DNA of 64,000 nucleotides from positions 52,736,079 to 52,800,078 of the forward strand of contig CM049309.1 of assembly GCA_026874595.1 (NCBI GenBank). Reading direction: 5' to 3'. Positions within the stretch are counted from its first letter, which is position 1. Each line of letters starts with the position of its first letter. Of this stretch, positions 1-11,466 are shown piece by piece. The stretch is from Sipunculus nudus (taxonomy: Eukaryota; Annelida; Sipuncula; Golfingiida; Sipunculidae). The notes beneath the pieces were generated by a model, which did not search any database, was not told the origin of the DNA, and saw only the letters and a program-made list of their open reading frames with translations. Made by a program: the position numbers and the translations under genes.

Positions 1-779
1 TGTCAGGACAGGAAAGGCTAATCTCTCTGAAATTGGGTTTATTTGCACCACAAAGTCAGTTTTAGGATTTCTGATAAAAGTATTGACTTTTTTTCCAGCA
101 CAGTAGGTACAAGACCATTCCCTAATTACTTCAGTTTACATTTAATCAGTCTGTGAATGTCTGGGTCTGCACCTGCTGAGAATCTCATCATATGCATCTT
201 ACTTTCTGGTGAAGTGAAGTCACTGTGTAATGTTTGATTTTTATCTTGGTTCACACCAGCTCACTTGTTAATCACTGCTAGGCTCGTATATTCAAGACTT
301 CAGATATGTTTGTGTTATAAATAAGGAAATTACTCTCTTAGCTGTAATATCATTGCAGTTTGCTTTGGAACTTGGTAATAATAGTATCTACAAAAGAGTC
401 ATTTTGAGAATATGTTAAAATTAATTGAGTGATCCAGTACCCTGGTCCCTGGCATACATTTTTCATATAAAACTTTTGTGAACTTAAAGGCTTTGAAAAC
501 AAGTTATGTTCAGTCAGAAGGAATTTTTGTAGTGCATGCCAAGTGTCATCAGTGATCTTGTGTGTATTTGGATAAATGGAAGATTCACCGACCCTGTTTT
601 CTCGTAGTATTTTCAAACAAACTGTTGAAGTCAGGCATAATTTAGAGTAATTGTTGCATAATGTCAAAGTTCTTTCAATTAAAGTCTGAGGTATTAAAAT
701 AATGCCATTCTAGCATATTTTGCCTCTGTGGTAAACTAAGTTAACCCAGAGTTTCAGGAATGGACGTATAATAATCATA
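1..779. other. Unassigned AT-rich sequence, no feature seen
   Basis: No repeat, RNA or recognisable coding segment was seen. The longest open frame, on the minus strand at 350-667, has no recognisable domain and is of a length expected by chance. Confidence 0.5.
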
Positions 780-1084
780 ATTTTCCAGCTCCTGACCAAT
801 TTTGAGCACTCAAGTAAACAGCTATGAATACCTGACTTAAGGTAGAAAGTTCATGTATTTTTTCAAAATTTTACGTATTTTTTCTGTATTTTTGGGACCT
901 TCAAATGTGTTGAAGTGGTCATCTGTTAACAAGGCACAAATAGTTACCATTTGACCTAGAACCTTCTTACTTGACACCCAGTGAGGTCCATGAACAATCT
1001 CCATGGAAACCTGAAATGAGGTCTCTGTTACTTATATCCTCTGAGCTATGGGGCTTGTAAATACCTCTGAGAATAATTGTATCG
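780..1084. mobile_element. Left remnant of a degenerate dispersed repeat split by a later insertion
   Basis: This stretch holds one copy of a module found twice more to the right of the inserted element. The anchor GACCTAGAACCTTCTTAC (about 953) recurs in diverged form at about 3577 and 3721. The anchor GAAACCTGAAAT (about 1006) recurs at about 3629 and 3774. The two right-hand copies are about 146 bp apart, while the left copy is separated from them by the 2.28-kb element at 1085-3361. The left boundary is uncertain; nothing repeat-like is seen before about 780. Confidence 0.55.
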
Positions 1085-1299
1085 CCAGACATAGTCTGGA
1101 GATACTTTGGTTTCGGCATGGTCAAGCCGCCACCGCCGCAGAGATTTCTTTTGGACACAATAACTCAAAAAATATTTCACGGATCTTTACCAAACTTGGT
1201 ATATGTATAGATATGGGTGAGAGGAAGACGCCTATTTAAAATGAGGTCATGACCTCAAGTAGGAGAGTGACCTTGACCTTGAATAGGTTCAATTTTGGG

Positions 1300-3235
1300 G
1301 AAAATCACACAAATTCTTAAATATCTCAAGAAAACTTGCATGGATTGATCCCAAAATCAAGTTGATCAAAGATCATGGATAGGGTTGTCATGTTCCAGAA
1401 ACTGGTGGCGCCACCTGTTATTCTTTACTTGTTTTCATGCCGTTTAATATCCCCAAAATTGCTACTTGACAGTACTGTGAGCATTATAAGTCAAAAACTT
1501 ATGGACAGATTTCTTTCATATTATGCAAATACATAGATATGGCTTATGGGATGATGTTTGTTTTAATTGGGGTCATGACCTTTCCTATGAGAGTGGCCTT
1601 GACCTTGAATATTGCCATATATGGTGAAAATCACACAAAATCATTAATTTCTCAATAAGGGATGCATGCATTGGTCCAAAAATCAACTTGACGGAAGATC
1701 TTGGATAGTAATGTCATGTACCGGAAACAGGTGGCACCACCTGTTTTTCTTTTACTTGTTTTCAGGCCGTTTAATACCCCATCATTGCCACTTAACAGTA
1801 CATTTATAAACTGTGAGCATTATCAGTCAAAAACTAATGGACAGATTTCTTTCATATTATGCATATACATAGACATGGGTTATGGGATGATGTATATATA
1901 AATTGGGGTCATGACCTTTCCTATTAGAGTGGCCTTGACCTTGAATATTGCCATATATAGTGAAAATTACACAAAATCATTAATATCTCAATAAGGGATG
2001 CATGCATTGGTCCAAAAATCAACATGTTCGAATATCTTAGAAAGTATTGTCATGTACCGGAAACAGGTGGCGCCACCTGTTATTCTTTTACTTGTTTTGT
2101 GCCGTTTAATACCCCATCATTGCCATTTATCAGTACTGTGAGCATTATAAGTCAAAAACTAATAGACAAATTTCTTTCATATTATGCATATACATGGATA
2201 TGGGTTATAGGATAATGTTTATTTGAATAGGGGTCATGACCTTTCCAATGAGTGGCCTTGACCTTGAATATTGCCATATATGGTGAAAATCACACAAAAT
2301 CATGAATTTCTCAATAAGGGATTTCATGCATTGATCCAAAAATCAACTTGACTGAAGATCTTGGATAGTAATGTCATGTACCGGAAACAGGTGGCGCCAC
2401 CTGTTATTCTTTTACTTGTTTTCGTGCAGTTTAATACCCCATCATTGCTACTTAACAACTTACATTTATAACCTGTGAGCATTATAAGTTAAAAACTAAT
2501 GGACAGATTTCTTTCATATTTTGCATATACATAGACATGGGTTATGGGATGATGTATATATAAATTGGGGTCATGACCTTTCCTATTAGAGTGGCCTTGA
2601 CCTTGAATATTGCCATATATAGTGAAAATTACACAAAATCATTAATATCTCAATAAGGGATGCATGCATTGGTCCAAAAATCAACATGTTCGAAGATCTT
2701 GGAAAGTATTGTCATGTACCGGAAACGGGTGGCGCCACCTGTTATTCTTTTACTTGTTTTCTGCCGTTTAATACACCATCATTGCCATTTATCAGTACTG
2801 TGAGCATTATAAGTCAAAAACTAATGGACAAATTTCTTTCATATTATGCATATACATGGATATGGGTTATAGGATAATGTTTATTTGAATAGGGGTCATG
2901 ACCTTTCCAATGAGTGGCCTTGGCCTTGAATATTGCCATATATGGTGAAAATCACACAAAATCATTAATTTCTCAATAAGGGATGCATTGATTGGTCCAA
3001 AAATCAACTTGAACAAAGATCTTGGATAGTGTTGTCATGTACGGGAAACAGGTGGTGCCACCTGTTATTCTTTTACTTGTTTTCGTGCCGTTTAATACCC
3101 CATCATTGCCACTTAACAGTATTGTGAGCATTATAAGTCAAAAACTAATGGACAGATTTCTTGCATATACATAGACATGGGTTAGGGGATGATGTATATT
3201 GAAATTTGGATCATGACCTTTCTATGTGAATGACC
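1300..3235. repeat. Tandem array of ~330-bp monomers in a ~661-bp dimer
   Basis: The palindrome GGTGGCGCCACC or a one-base variant occurs at 1404, 1730, 2066, 2390, 2728 and 3051, with spacings of 326, 336, 324, 338 and 323. A second palindrome, GGTCATGACC, occurs at 1571, 1907, 2232, 2569 and 2894, with spacings of 336, 325, 337 and 325. The alternation shows two monomer types forming a ~661-bp higher-order unit; 2024-2215 and 2686-2877 are near-identical at an offset of 662. Short frames such as 2024-2215 repeat with the unit and are not genes. Confidence 0.9.
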
Positions 3236-3296
3236 TTTTCTATGAGTGTGGTCTGATATTAATTGTTGCTGAAGATGGGGGGCCTATTCTTAAAAA

Positions 3297-3309
3297 GGGG
3301 GGGGGGGGG
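3297..3309. repeat. Poly-G run (13)
   Basis: An uninterrupted G tract lies just left of the 3' hairpin of the element ending at 3361. Confidence 0.95.
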
Positions 3310-3361
3310 ATTAATTGTCTGGGGATACTATGGCACCTGCGGTGCCAAGAAATATCTAGTT

Positions 3362-4024
3362 ATAAATTTGATACAAAAGCACTAGTATCTGAATAACTAA
3401 TGCATTGATGGGCATGATACTTTCCATGCATATTGATCAATGAGTGTTTCATCAATTCCTGCAGACTGGTGGCGCCACCTTATTTTTTTTTAATTTTTAC
3501 ACATTTTTTCTTTATTTTTAAGAACTTCAAAACAAAGCAATCTGGCTGTTTAAAAAACACAAAAGGTAACTGTTAGACCTAGAAACTTCTTACTGTACAT
3601 CATGGGAGTTCCTAGGCAAGTCTCCTTTGAAACCTGAAATTAATTATGGTGAACTATATTTTGTGAATTACGGACCGAAAACACCTAGTGAGTCAGATGG
3701 GGCACAAATTGGTTCTATTTGGCCTAGAATCTTCTAACATGACTTTAAGGGAGGTCCATAAAAAATCTGCTTTGAAACCTGAAATGATGTCACTCGACAC
3801 TGTGACCTATTTTCTGCAACCAGTGTCGAAGAACATGATTTTATAACTCTAATATTCAGATGGGCACAAATGGTACCAGCTGGATGTAGAATATGGTCAC
3901 TGTAAACTTTACCTAAGATCTATTGGCAATATGCATGATATTTAGCACTTTGGGAGTCATTTTACCATTTGTTTAAGGCTCCTTGAATTCATCTCAGCGT
4001 CATTGCCTATGGGTCACTTGTTTT
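3362..4024. mobile_element. Right part of the split degenerate repeat
   Basis: It contains two ~146-bp modules with the anchors GACCTAGAAACTTCTTAC-like (about 3577, 3721) and GAAACCTGAAAT (about 3629, 3774). It also holds one GGTGGCGCCACC palindrome at 3468-3479 that belongs to this host repeat, not to the insert. The end, CCTATGGGTCACTTGTTT at about 4007-4024, resembles the CCATAGGTCCCTTGTT end of the element finishing at 32773, so the two may belong to one superfamily. The boundary is approximate. Confidence 0.5.
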
Positions 4025-4610
4025 AAGTGACTGTACCTGTAAGTCATGAGGTGTTGTCAAAAATGAAGAAAATATTTGCATCCTCAGTCCTTGTGATTAC
4101 TGAACATGGCATTCTGACATCTCAAATGACTTTCTTATGTCAGATCCAGAGGGGAAGAATGGTGTTAGTAAACAGGTGACTCACCCTGTGAAGGAGAAGA
4201 TGGATGATTCAGGATTTATGCCTAATTAGCTGAGCAAAGGAAGCTCCAGTTAAGGACATCAACATGTGCTTAAACTGGACTATGGAAAAGAAGCTCCTTG
4301 GTTCAAAGCCGGCCTAAGAGCCACTAAGCAGCAATGGGAAAAAGGAGAATTCTAGATAGATAGTTTGTTTTAATGACAAGTTATGACTCTTGGGCTATTT
4401 CTAGTACCATGTCTGTATATCCTTAAATCCTCAAGGCTTAATAAAGCCATACCATTCTCATCATATGGTTACCTTCATATTCATTCAGTAGACTGCAGGG
4501 CCACCTACAGGCCATTAAACATGCCTTCATAAAATGATCCTGTACGATCCTGAATTGCCATTGTGGCCTCATTTGTGGATATCACATATAGAAGTTTTGA
4601 TTTCCTTTTC
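4025..4610. other. Unassigned sequence
   Basis: No repeat, gene or RNA recognised. Confidence 0.45.
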
Positions 4611-4904
4611 AGAGATGACCTTTTGTAAACTGGAGTAAGTTTGAATTGCTACGGCTCTGAGATTACCTTTTGTAAACTGGAGTAAGTTTGAAATGCTACT
4701 TGGAGATGACCTTTGTAAACTGGAGTAAGTTTGAATTGCTACGGCTCTGAGATGACCTTTTGTAAACTGGAGTAAGTTTGAAATGCTACTCTGAGATGAC
4801 CTTTATAAACTGGAGTATGTGTTATTTACTACTCTGAGATTACCTTTTGTAAACTGGAGTAAGTTTGAATTGCTACTCCGAGATGACCTTTTGTAAACTG
4901 GAAT
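4611..4904. repeat. Minisatellite, about 7 units of ~42 bp
   Basis: Units start with GAGATGACCTTTTGTAAACT and continue GGAGTAAGTTTGAATTGCTA. They end with short variable linkers such as CGGCTCT or CTCT, so the period drifts between about 38 and 47 bp. The GATGACC / GATTACC variants alternate irregularly. Confidence 0.9.
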
Positions 4905-6233
4905 TGTGGTATTGTGTATAGAAACTGTTTAATGTTTTTTTTTTTTCCTTAAATGAACTGACATATTTCCAAGATATTGAATCATCACTTCATATGGTGT
5001 ATGATGATTTCACTTATTGCACCATCAGGCACTGTCTGTTGCCTGACCTAAGGATGCTTGGTATTTTAAATTGGTGTTTTTCTCATTAGCCCGGCTGATG
5101 TTATCTTTAGTTTGGTGTCTGTGAGTAGGGCCTGTTTTTTCACTCTATAGTTCTGTATCAGTGTTCAGAGGCATGGTTTTAGGCTAGAAAAATAAGGTCT
5201 GGTCTACCAATAATATTATTGTGACATTGTATCTTAAATCATTTGTGTAATGGACTGTCTGGAAAGTTACTTGCAGAGACATGTAACCAAGTTCTGCAGG
5301 TAAGTGTCTGGACATAAAGGTCACTTGTTAAGTTACCAAGACTGGAAACTGGACAGGGTTAGAATTGAAACACGTTTGTGTCTGTGTTCTGCCTGAAATG
5401 TACTTGAAAATAAGCACCTGATTGAACTTTGGTATGTGGTCTTTGGTTCCTGTTGGTAATGAGAATTTGGATTGTTACTCTAAGCACTGTTCTCTTCTAT
5501 TTCCTTTGGATCTGAAAAAAGGTCATAGCTGATATCCTGATTTGTCAGGAAGACAGAACTGTAGATTTGCATGCTCTTTTCCCACATCTTGATATAATGG
5601 TTTAATCAGCTAAAATGTGAATTTAATTATGTTTTTTTCTCTATAAGACTCATTATGAGGAAGCAAGTCATGTCGAGGGAAATCTGTTTGGGCAAAGTAC
5701 CTTTTGAATGCTGCTGTGAAAAACATCGGTTTCAGGAGTTTCAGTTAATAGAATAAATGTTTCCCCCTATATGTACATTCAGTTAAAGACATGTTTATTT
5801 TTAACCCTCCTGACAAAATACATAAGCTGACACAAATCTGGATTACTAAAAATTGTATAAAGAATCTAAGACAAGGAAGTGCCTTTATCATTTGAAATAA
5901 TTTGTTGAAATAGTGAACACATCTTTATTTGTAGATAATTAAACAAATTTAAAAGATTTTGGCAAATATTATATTTTGGCACAATATTTTTATTTCAGTG
6001 ACAAAATTGTCATTGTAGGTCTTAATGGAACTGTTCCGTACCACAGTGTCTTTGTCTATCCTTTTTTTAGGAATATTTTTTTTAAGATGGAAAGTTAATT
6101 ATAATTAAGAGGCATTTTGATGTTGAAACATTTGACATTAATCTGATTTGGAACAAAGGCATAATATATCCACTTTCCACATTATATAAGAAATAAAATT
6201 TTAAAAAGTCTGAGAAAACATTCCATGTGGCAT
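4905..6233. other. Unassigned AT-rich sequence
   Basis: T- and G-rich single-copy-looking DNA with no recognised gene or repeat. Confidence 0.45.
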
Positions 6234-6749
6234 TTAAAGGGGTCCAATTACCTATAAAGCATTTGGAATTAATGCGAAAAATAGTTTCTTCCCTTTAAAA
6301 TAAATCTGTACCTGCTGAAATGTTTCCTTGAAACCGTTTGCTTACTCCTGTAAACAAGTGTTAAAAACAGTGGACTGGGTGCGAACACAAGTGTCAACAT
6401 TAACACAGCATGTGGGGCCGTGTGCATCGCAGACCCCAAACATGTGTCAATCAGGAGATGCCCTGACTGACTTGGCCCAAAAAATGTAATACATGTTCCC
6501 ACTGGCTGAAAAACTGCGTGTTGTGGCTCACAATCAGACCTCAGGTCATGCGGCCTTGTTATGATAAACAGACACACATAGAATGTGTTTACCAACATGC
6601 AGAACCATAACAAGGTGTTAAACAGGCGTATGTGAGGTACTAAGATTGTGTGCTGGGATGGTTTTACTGGGGAACTTTTGTTTAAAGCAAAACTGAACTG
6701 ACAGTGTGAAAGAATAGGCATAATATTGCGCCTGATTATGTCCATTTAA
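6234..6749 (-). mobile_element. TTAA-flanked inverted-repeat (MITE-like) element, intact copy
   Basis: The element is 516 bp and bounded by TTAA at both ends. Read on the minus strand it starts TTAAATGGACATAATC (6749-6734); read from the other end it starts TTAAAGGGGTCCAATT (6234-6249). It aligns along its whole length with the split copy at 29755-34197 in opposite orientation. Shared blocks include AACAAGTGTTAAAAACAGTG, CAAAAAATGTAATACATG and GTGCTGGGATGGTTTT (6234-6749 strand). An open minus frame at 6269-6745 shares short peptide blocks with frames in the other copy (for example HLLID...GSAM and PLFLTLVYR), but this follows from DNA similarity. I recognise no transposase motif. TTAA ends are compatible with piggyBac-type integration, but the following AGGG is not the usual piggyBac terminus, so superfamily is open. 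Confidence 0.75.
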
Positions 6750-7894
6750 GCCCCACCTGAGGCATTAAAGGTCATAGGAACAATAACACTACAAAGCTGC
6801 TGATTGGATGATGTACAGTAATGCATACATTCTGAAAAAGATAACCAAGAAAAAATAAAGATGAAAATTTGATCTGTCAGATCAGGGGAAGAATCTAAAA
6901 GTAGTAAAATGTGAAGTTTGGATTTCATTAGCAGTTTTCTATGAAAATCCACAAAAAAACTAAAAGGCTTTATGAAAAATATCCCCCAAACCAGGTGGAC
7001 AAAGGGAAGTGGAACATTGTATATTTTATTCCGTAAGGAAATGATCTTCCAAAAGCAGTATCTCCTCAATAACACTGTAATCAATATTCCAAGGAGAAAT
7101 GCATCCTCCGTACCAGTTTACATATCATTGTTTCTTAGACATTTCTCCCCCCCCTTCCTGAAAATATGTTCTCTCTAGATCAATAATTCTATATATAGAT
7201 GTTCCTGTGACCAGGATTCCCTTGACATTTTATTCTAGGACCAACATTTCTAGAATATGTACATGTGGTATCACCAACTTAGAGTGTTTCTTCTGGCTCT
7301 GTATCCCTTGACCACTGACTATATGGTAGCTTCATCATTTCATCAGTATTCCTTGATGGATATTATTCCAGGATAAATATCCCCTGAATTTTTTCACAAA
7401 AATAATAAATTTGAATAAATTTTGCTGGACATGTATTCCCCAGACAAAGATCTCCCAGCCGTTCCAGCCTGGACCAGTGATTCCTGTACATGTATGGCTC
7501 GGACCATATATTGATATTGATTATATTGATAAATCAAAACAGACATATTGCCATGCACTACCACTATTGATGGCTCTAATAATGATTAGTGTCATAAAAT
7601 AAGCAGATGAGGTTCAGTCTCGTTAAGGTGGAGCAACAAATAAAATATTTTTTATCATTTGTATAAAAAATTTTCCCTGAAAAGAAGAGATTATCAATGG
7701 ATTTTAACACAAATGAGATAAAATTGTAAGGTTAGTCATTTAGGCTGGCTTCATCACTGCTCATGTGACCTGCATCAGTAATTCTTTAACTGCAAAATTG
7801 TACGTACACGTATGTCCACAAGTATATGGTCATTTAAATGATTGGCAGCCCTGTTAACTCTTACAAGTGTCATGGTTTGCCATACTTCCTGTAT
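6750..7894. other. Unassigned AT-rich sequence
   Basis: No gene recognised. From about 7200 to 7500 short phrases such as ATTCCCTTGAC and GGACCA recur loosely, which could be a badly decayed array but is not demonstrable by eye. Confidence 0.4.
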
Positions 7895-8437
7895 TATAAC
7901 CTCCGTCGGGGACGAGGTATGGTTGGTAACTTTGTTGGTTTGTCTGTCAGCAACTTTACTCAAAAGTTGATAACAAATTTTGATTGAATGTATTTTTCTA
8001 AAGCTCACCAATCTGGAGTTGGTGAATCATGGCACTTGTATTTCTGTGTATACAAGTATTTGTAACACAGCACAGATTAACCAGATGTTTGCAATCCCCA
8101 AGCTATCACTGGATAACCCCTCCCGCAACCCCCCCCCCCCCCAATGTCTGCAACTGAGTGGTAATGGGGAATCAGCTATGAAGTATATGACCTTGGAAAT
8201 TAGGTCAAGTTAAAAAATCAGATGGAAATCTGTCACCTAGGACTGATATTTTGATCAAAGATCACTTTTTAAAAATCTTGTGAAAAAAAAATGAAATTGA
8301 TGGTTTTGCAGTCAGGGGGGGCCTAAGAAAGCCGGCCCACCCAAAATAAGGACCCAAATATTGGTGTAGAAATAAACTGATCAACCCCTATAAGCCTCCC
8401 CTTGGTATGGGGTGGGGTGGGTCAAGGAGGAGGTATA
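7895..8437 (+). mobile_element. Short CCTCCG-type mollusc repeat with inverted ends
   Basis: The left end, TATAACCTCCGTC, folds into the hairpin CCTCCGTCGGGGACGAGG at 7900-7917 and is followed by a GT-rich segment ending in TTTGTCTGTCAGCAAC. The right end, GAGGAGGTATA (8426-8436), is the approximate reverse complement of the left end. I recall this start as a common dispersed repeat of molluscs and some other marine invertebrates. The body contains a 14-base poly-C run at 8129-8142 and the phrase TGACCTTGGAAATTAGGTCA. It is non-coding and probably non-autonomous; the right boundary is less certain than the left. Confidence 0.55.
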
Positions 8438-11400
8438 CAATGAAACCTGTGTAATAAGACTACATGTGGGACTGGCCAAAAGGGGTTTGAAATTCACAGG
8501 TGGTTGTTTTAGACAGGTGGTTTTTCAAACAGGTTCTACTGTATATTTATTGTGTCAGACTACTTTTCTTGTGTTTGTCCAGTGCAGTCATGGAAGCAAT
8601 AGAAACTGTAGACCAGTGACTCTTTTTTACCTTAAAAAAGACTTGAACTCAGCTCAAAATATAATTCCTTGATCTTGTCTTTTCATTCAATATTTCCACA
8701 CATAGTGCCATATGGCTTCCCCTGGAGGCCATTATGTAATTTTCAGTTTCACTGTAAATACGTTCTGCTTTTCCTTTTACACCAGGGTGTATCCTGTTTC
8801 ATGTGATTGGTTGAGCTTCCTTTCAGTTTGTTTTAAGGACAAACAGGATTACAGTGAGTCCTTTTAAAGTTGGATCATGAATCTCCCATGGGTGCTGTCT
8901 TTCAATATTTAGACAAGCTCCTTTTCAGTTTATTCATTACATGGGTGACATGCCTTTAATGTTTGTCTTTTAATTTTGCCGTATAATGATAATAATGACA
9001 AGACCTTCAGCTAGCGGAGCTGCTCATGTGGATAGTTTGATTCTTTAATTATACAGCAGCGCTATATTAATCCCTGGTTAAAACAACAGTTGATGAACGC
9101 ATGGTGTTTGATATGTAATCATCATTAATTTAGCAGGCCTACATCAGCTGCTTGGCAGTGCTGAACTCGTCTGCCGGCTGATTAACATGGCTTCCACCGC
9201 CTGGCAGGAACGACTCCCTCGTGAACTACTTAATTGGATGCTGCTGAAGTATTGTGGAGTGTTTTCAAAGCCTCCCACGAAAAGGGTTAAATGAAAATCT
9301 GCTACCAGCAAATTGTAATCCAGGTTTTGTTTTTGGATATTATACTCCATATTACACTGTGAAATGATTCGGGCTTAGAATGAGAAAAAAATTACTGAGT
9401 GTGATACTATTAATTAGATACCCAATACTCTGTCCACTGACTGACAAAATCAATTATTTCAGGTTTGTCAAAATTTGATTTGAACAGAACCCAGGGGACA
9501 ACGGAATGCAGTTTTCGGTTGACAAACAGAAGAGATTAAGGTCTCAAAAGGAACAATGGTGGATATTTTAGTTGAAATATATAAATAAAATAGATCATTT
9601 TAACTAAAGAAAAGGTGTAAATGATGTTTTTTTTTAAGTCAGTTGTTGGCATGCAGCTGAAATATGTATTAAAGGATATGGCATTAAACATCAAGAGGAT
9701 GTCTATATATGGCAAAGTGACACCCAAGGGGTAAAAAATTTCAAGATCTGAGTAAGGACATCCATTTGTAAAATGCCATTGTAGAAGTAGCCTACAGCCT
9801 CAGTGTAAGATGACTGTTAATAAGCTCAGCTTTGAAATAAAATGGCTATTAAAAGCCAGTAGAAGCTGTTTGATGGATTTTCTTTAATAGCATATTTCTT
9901 CTTTTGGTGCTAGCAATAGTATTACATGGTGATTCTTAAATGCTTATAGCTCCTCATTGTCCATGTTCTTGTTCATTACAATAAATGACTTTATTACAGC
10001 GAAATTCACATGTAGATAATTGTACTAATTTGAATAGCTCCCATCGGAAACTATTGTCATGCCTTGTATAATTTCATTTATGAAGAAACCATGTAAATAA
10101 TCTGTTGTAAAAAGGGGAAACTGGAGCCTGATAAATGAAATGATTTTGCTCAAAAGTAAGAAGAGAAAATTGTAGTCTATAAATGAAATGATTTTGTAAG
10201 TGTTTGGTATATTCAGTTAGATGTACCACAGCCCAATACTGAGCATATTACTCGGGAACTAAGGCCAAGAGGTTGGTAATGTTGTGTGATACATCTTAAA
10301 CTTATGGTATATGAACAGTAAAATTTTTTTATTCCTTCTTTGTGCATGATATAAATTTAATTATCTAGACAGGGGAAAAAGATGAACTGCCAACATAAAA
10401 TAAATTCTGGAATGGGATATAAAATGAGAATTGTAAAACGATGATGGATTACTTGTCATGCTAGCAGCATCAGTGATTTATATCCACAAATCCCTTCAAC
10501 TGGTAATGCCAAAGCTCACTGTGGAATAGCTAGTGGTTTAATAATATAACCCGGTATGGCATCCTGTAATGGAGGTGGGTACCCTGACAGGAGAGTGGAA
10601 ACAGAGAGATGGTGAATCTGATCAGAGATTGGAGGGACGACTGTGACTACGCTGACTTAAAATGTGGTCATGAAGTCAGCAACAGTTGGTGGAAGGAAAA
10701 GAAATTGAAATTGTAACTATGTTTAGAGAGGACAGCAGTGATCCCTGGTCTGAACAGTTAGAGGGCAGATGGCAGAGCAAAGAGCCATGATAGCCACATG
10801 TATGTGACAGGTTTGGACAACAATTAACTAGTCAGCTAACTATAAGGGTTAGACTTTGGGCTTAGTGATTTGTGAGGCCAAGTCTGACCATATTGCACTT
10901 GTTAGGCAGCTCTCTTTAGCTAAATACAGAATACGGTAACGGCAGGGACTGCAGGTAGACTGGGCTTGGTTTGATTTGGACCTGCTCAACTTTGGGCAGT
11001 GTGAAATAGTGAATCTAACTGGTATACATTCACATTTTTGGTAACTGACACTGCATAGAAAAAAAACTGGGGGAGACTAAGTTGGATAAGGGGGCTTGGG
11101 GCATTGCAGTTGATGACTCTTAGATGCAGAATTAAGTAGTATGGGCAGTGACTGTAGATGGAAAGTAAAGCAGTGGTGAATTTAGATGAAAAGTGAAATC
11201 ATGCAGGTGGACGCTGTCTAGGTATTTATGAAGAGAAGCTGTATCTGGTAGTTATTCAAGCATTTGGGGTCACTATATTGGTAATTCTGAATGGTAGGGA
11301 GCACTGTTGATTGTGAGTCCAATTAAGGTGAAGAGTAGCAGAGTATAGGTGATGCATGGTTTAGAGAAATGTAAGTTGACTAATGTTGGCAGTTGAAGAG

Positions 11401-11466
11401 AAAAGGTGTAGACTACAGTTGACGGAAGGGGCAGGACTGGTGGTTACTGGTAGAGGGAACAGTGTA
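8438..11466. other. Unassigned sequence, with one inverted repeat and a purine-rich lead-in
   Basis: No gene recognised. A 9-bp inverted repeat, ATCCTGTTT (8791-8799) / AAACAGGAT (8841-8849), could form a hairpin. From about 10560 the + strand becomes rich in G and A, with phrases such as GTGGTGA and AGATGG, grading into the minisatellite that follows. Confidence 0.45.

Larger units (their letters stand above)
1085..3361 (+). mobile_element. Non-autonomous Helitron/Helentron-like element with internal tandem core
   Basis: The left end is a small hairpin, CCAGACATAGTCTGG, at 1085-1099. The core is an array of ~330-bp monomers. The right end has a perfect 7-bp-stem hairpin, TGGCACCTGCGGTGCCA, at 3331-3347, followed by eight bases and CTAGTT ending at 3361. 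A 3' hairpin followed by CTAG is the classic Helitron 3' end. A tandem core between subterminal palindromes is the layout of oyster 'pearl' repeats and of Helentron-associated elements (HINEs). No Rep/helicase frame is present, so it would be non-autonomous. It interrupts the repeat at 780-4024. Exact ends and target dinucleotide are not fixed by an empty copy here. Confidence 0.6.

Noticed and set aside
6269-6745. 158-codon minus frame as a transposase
   Set aside because: It covers the whole TTAA element but has no DDE/D-type motif; similarity to the second copy is explained by DNA-level homology, and that copy breaks the frame.
7200-7500. Possible decayed tandem repeat with ATTCC...GACCA phrases
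   Set aside because: Spacing is irregular and no two units can be aligned convincingly by eye.
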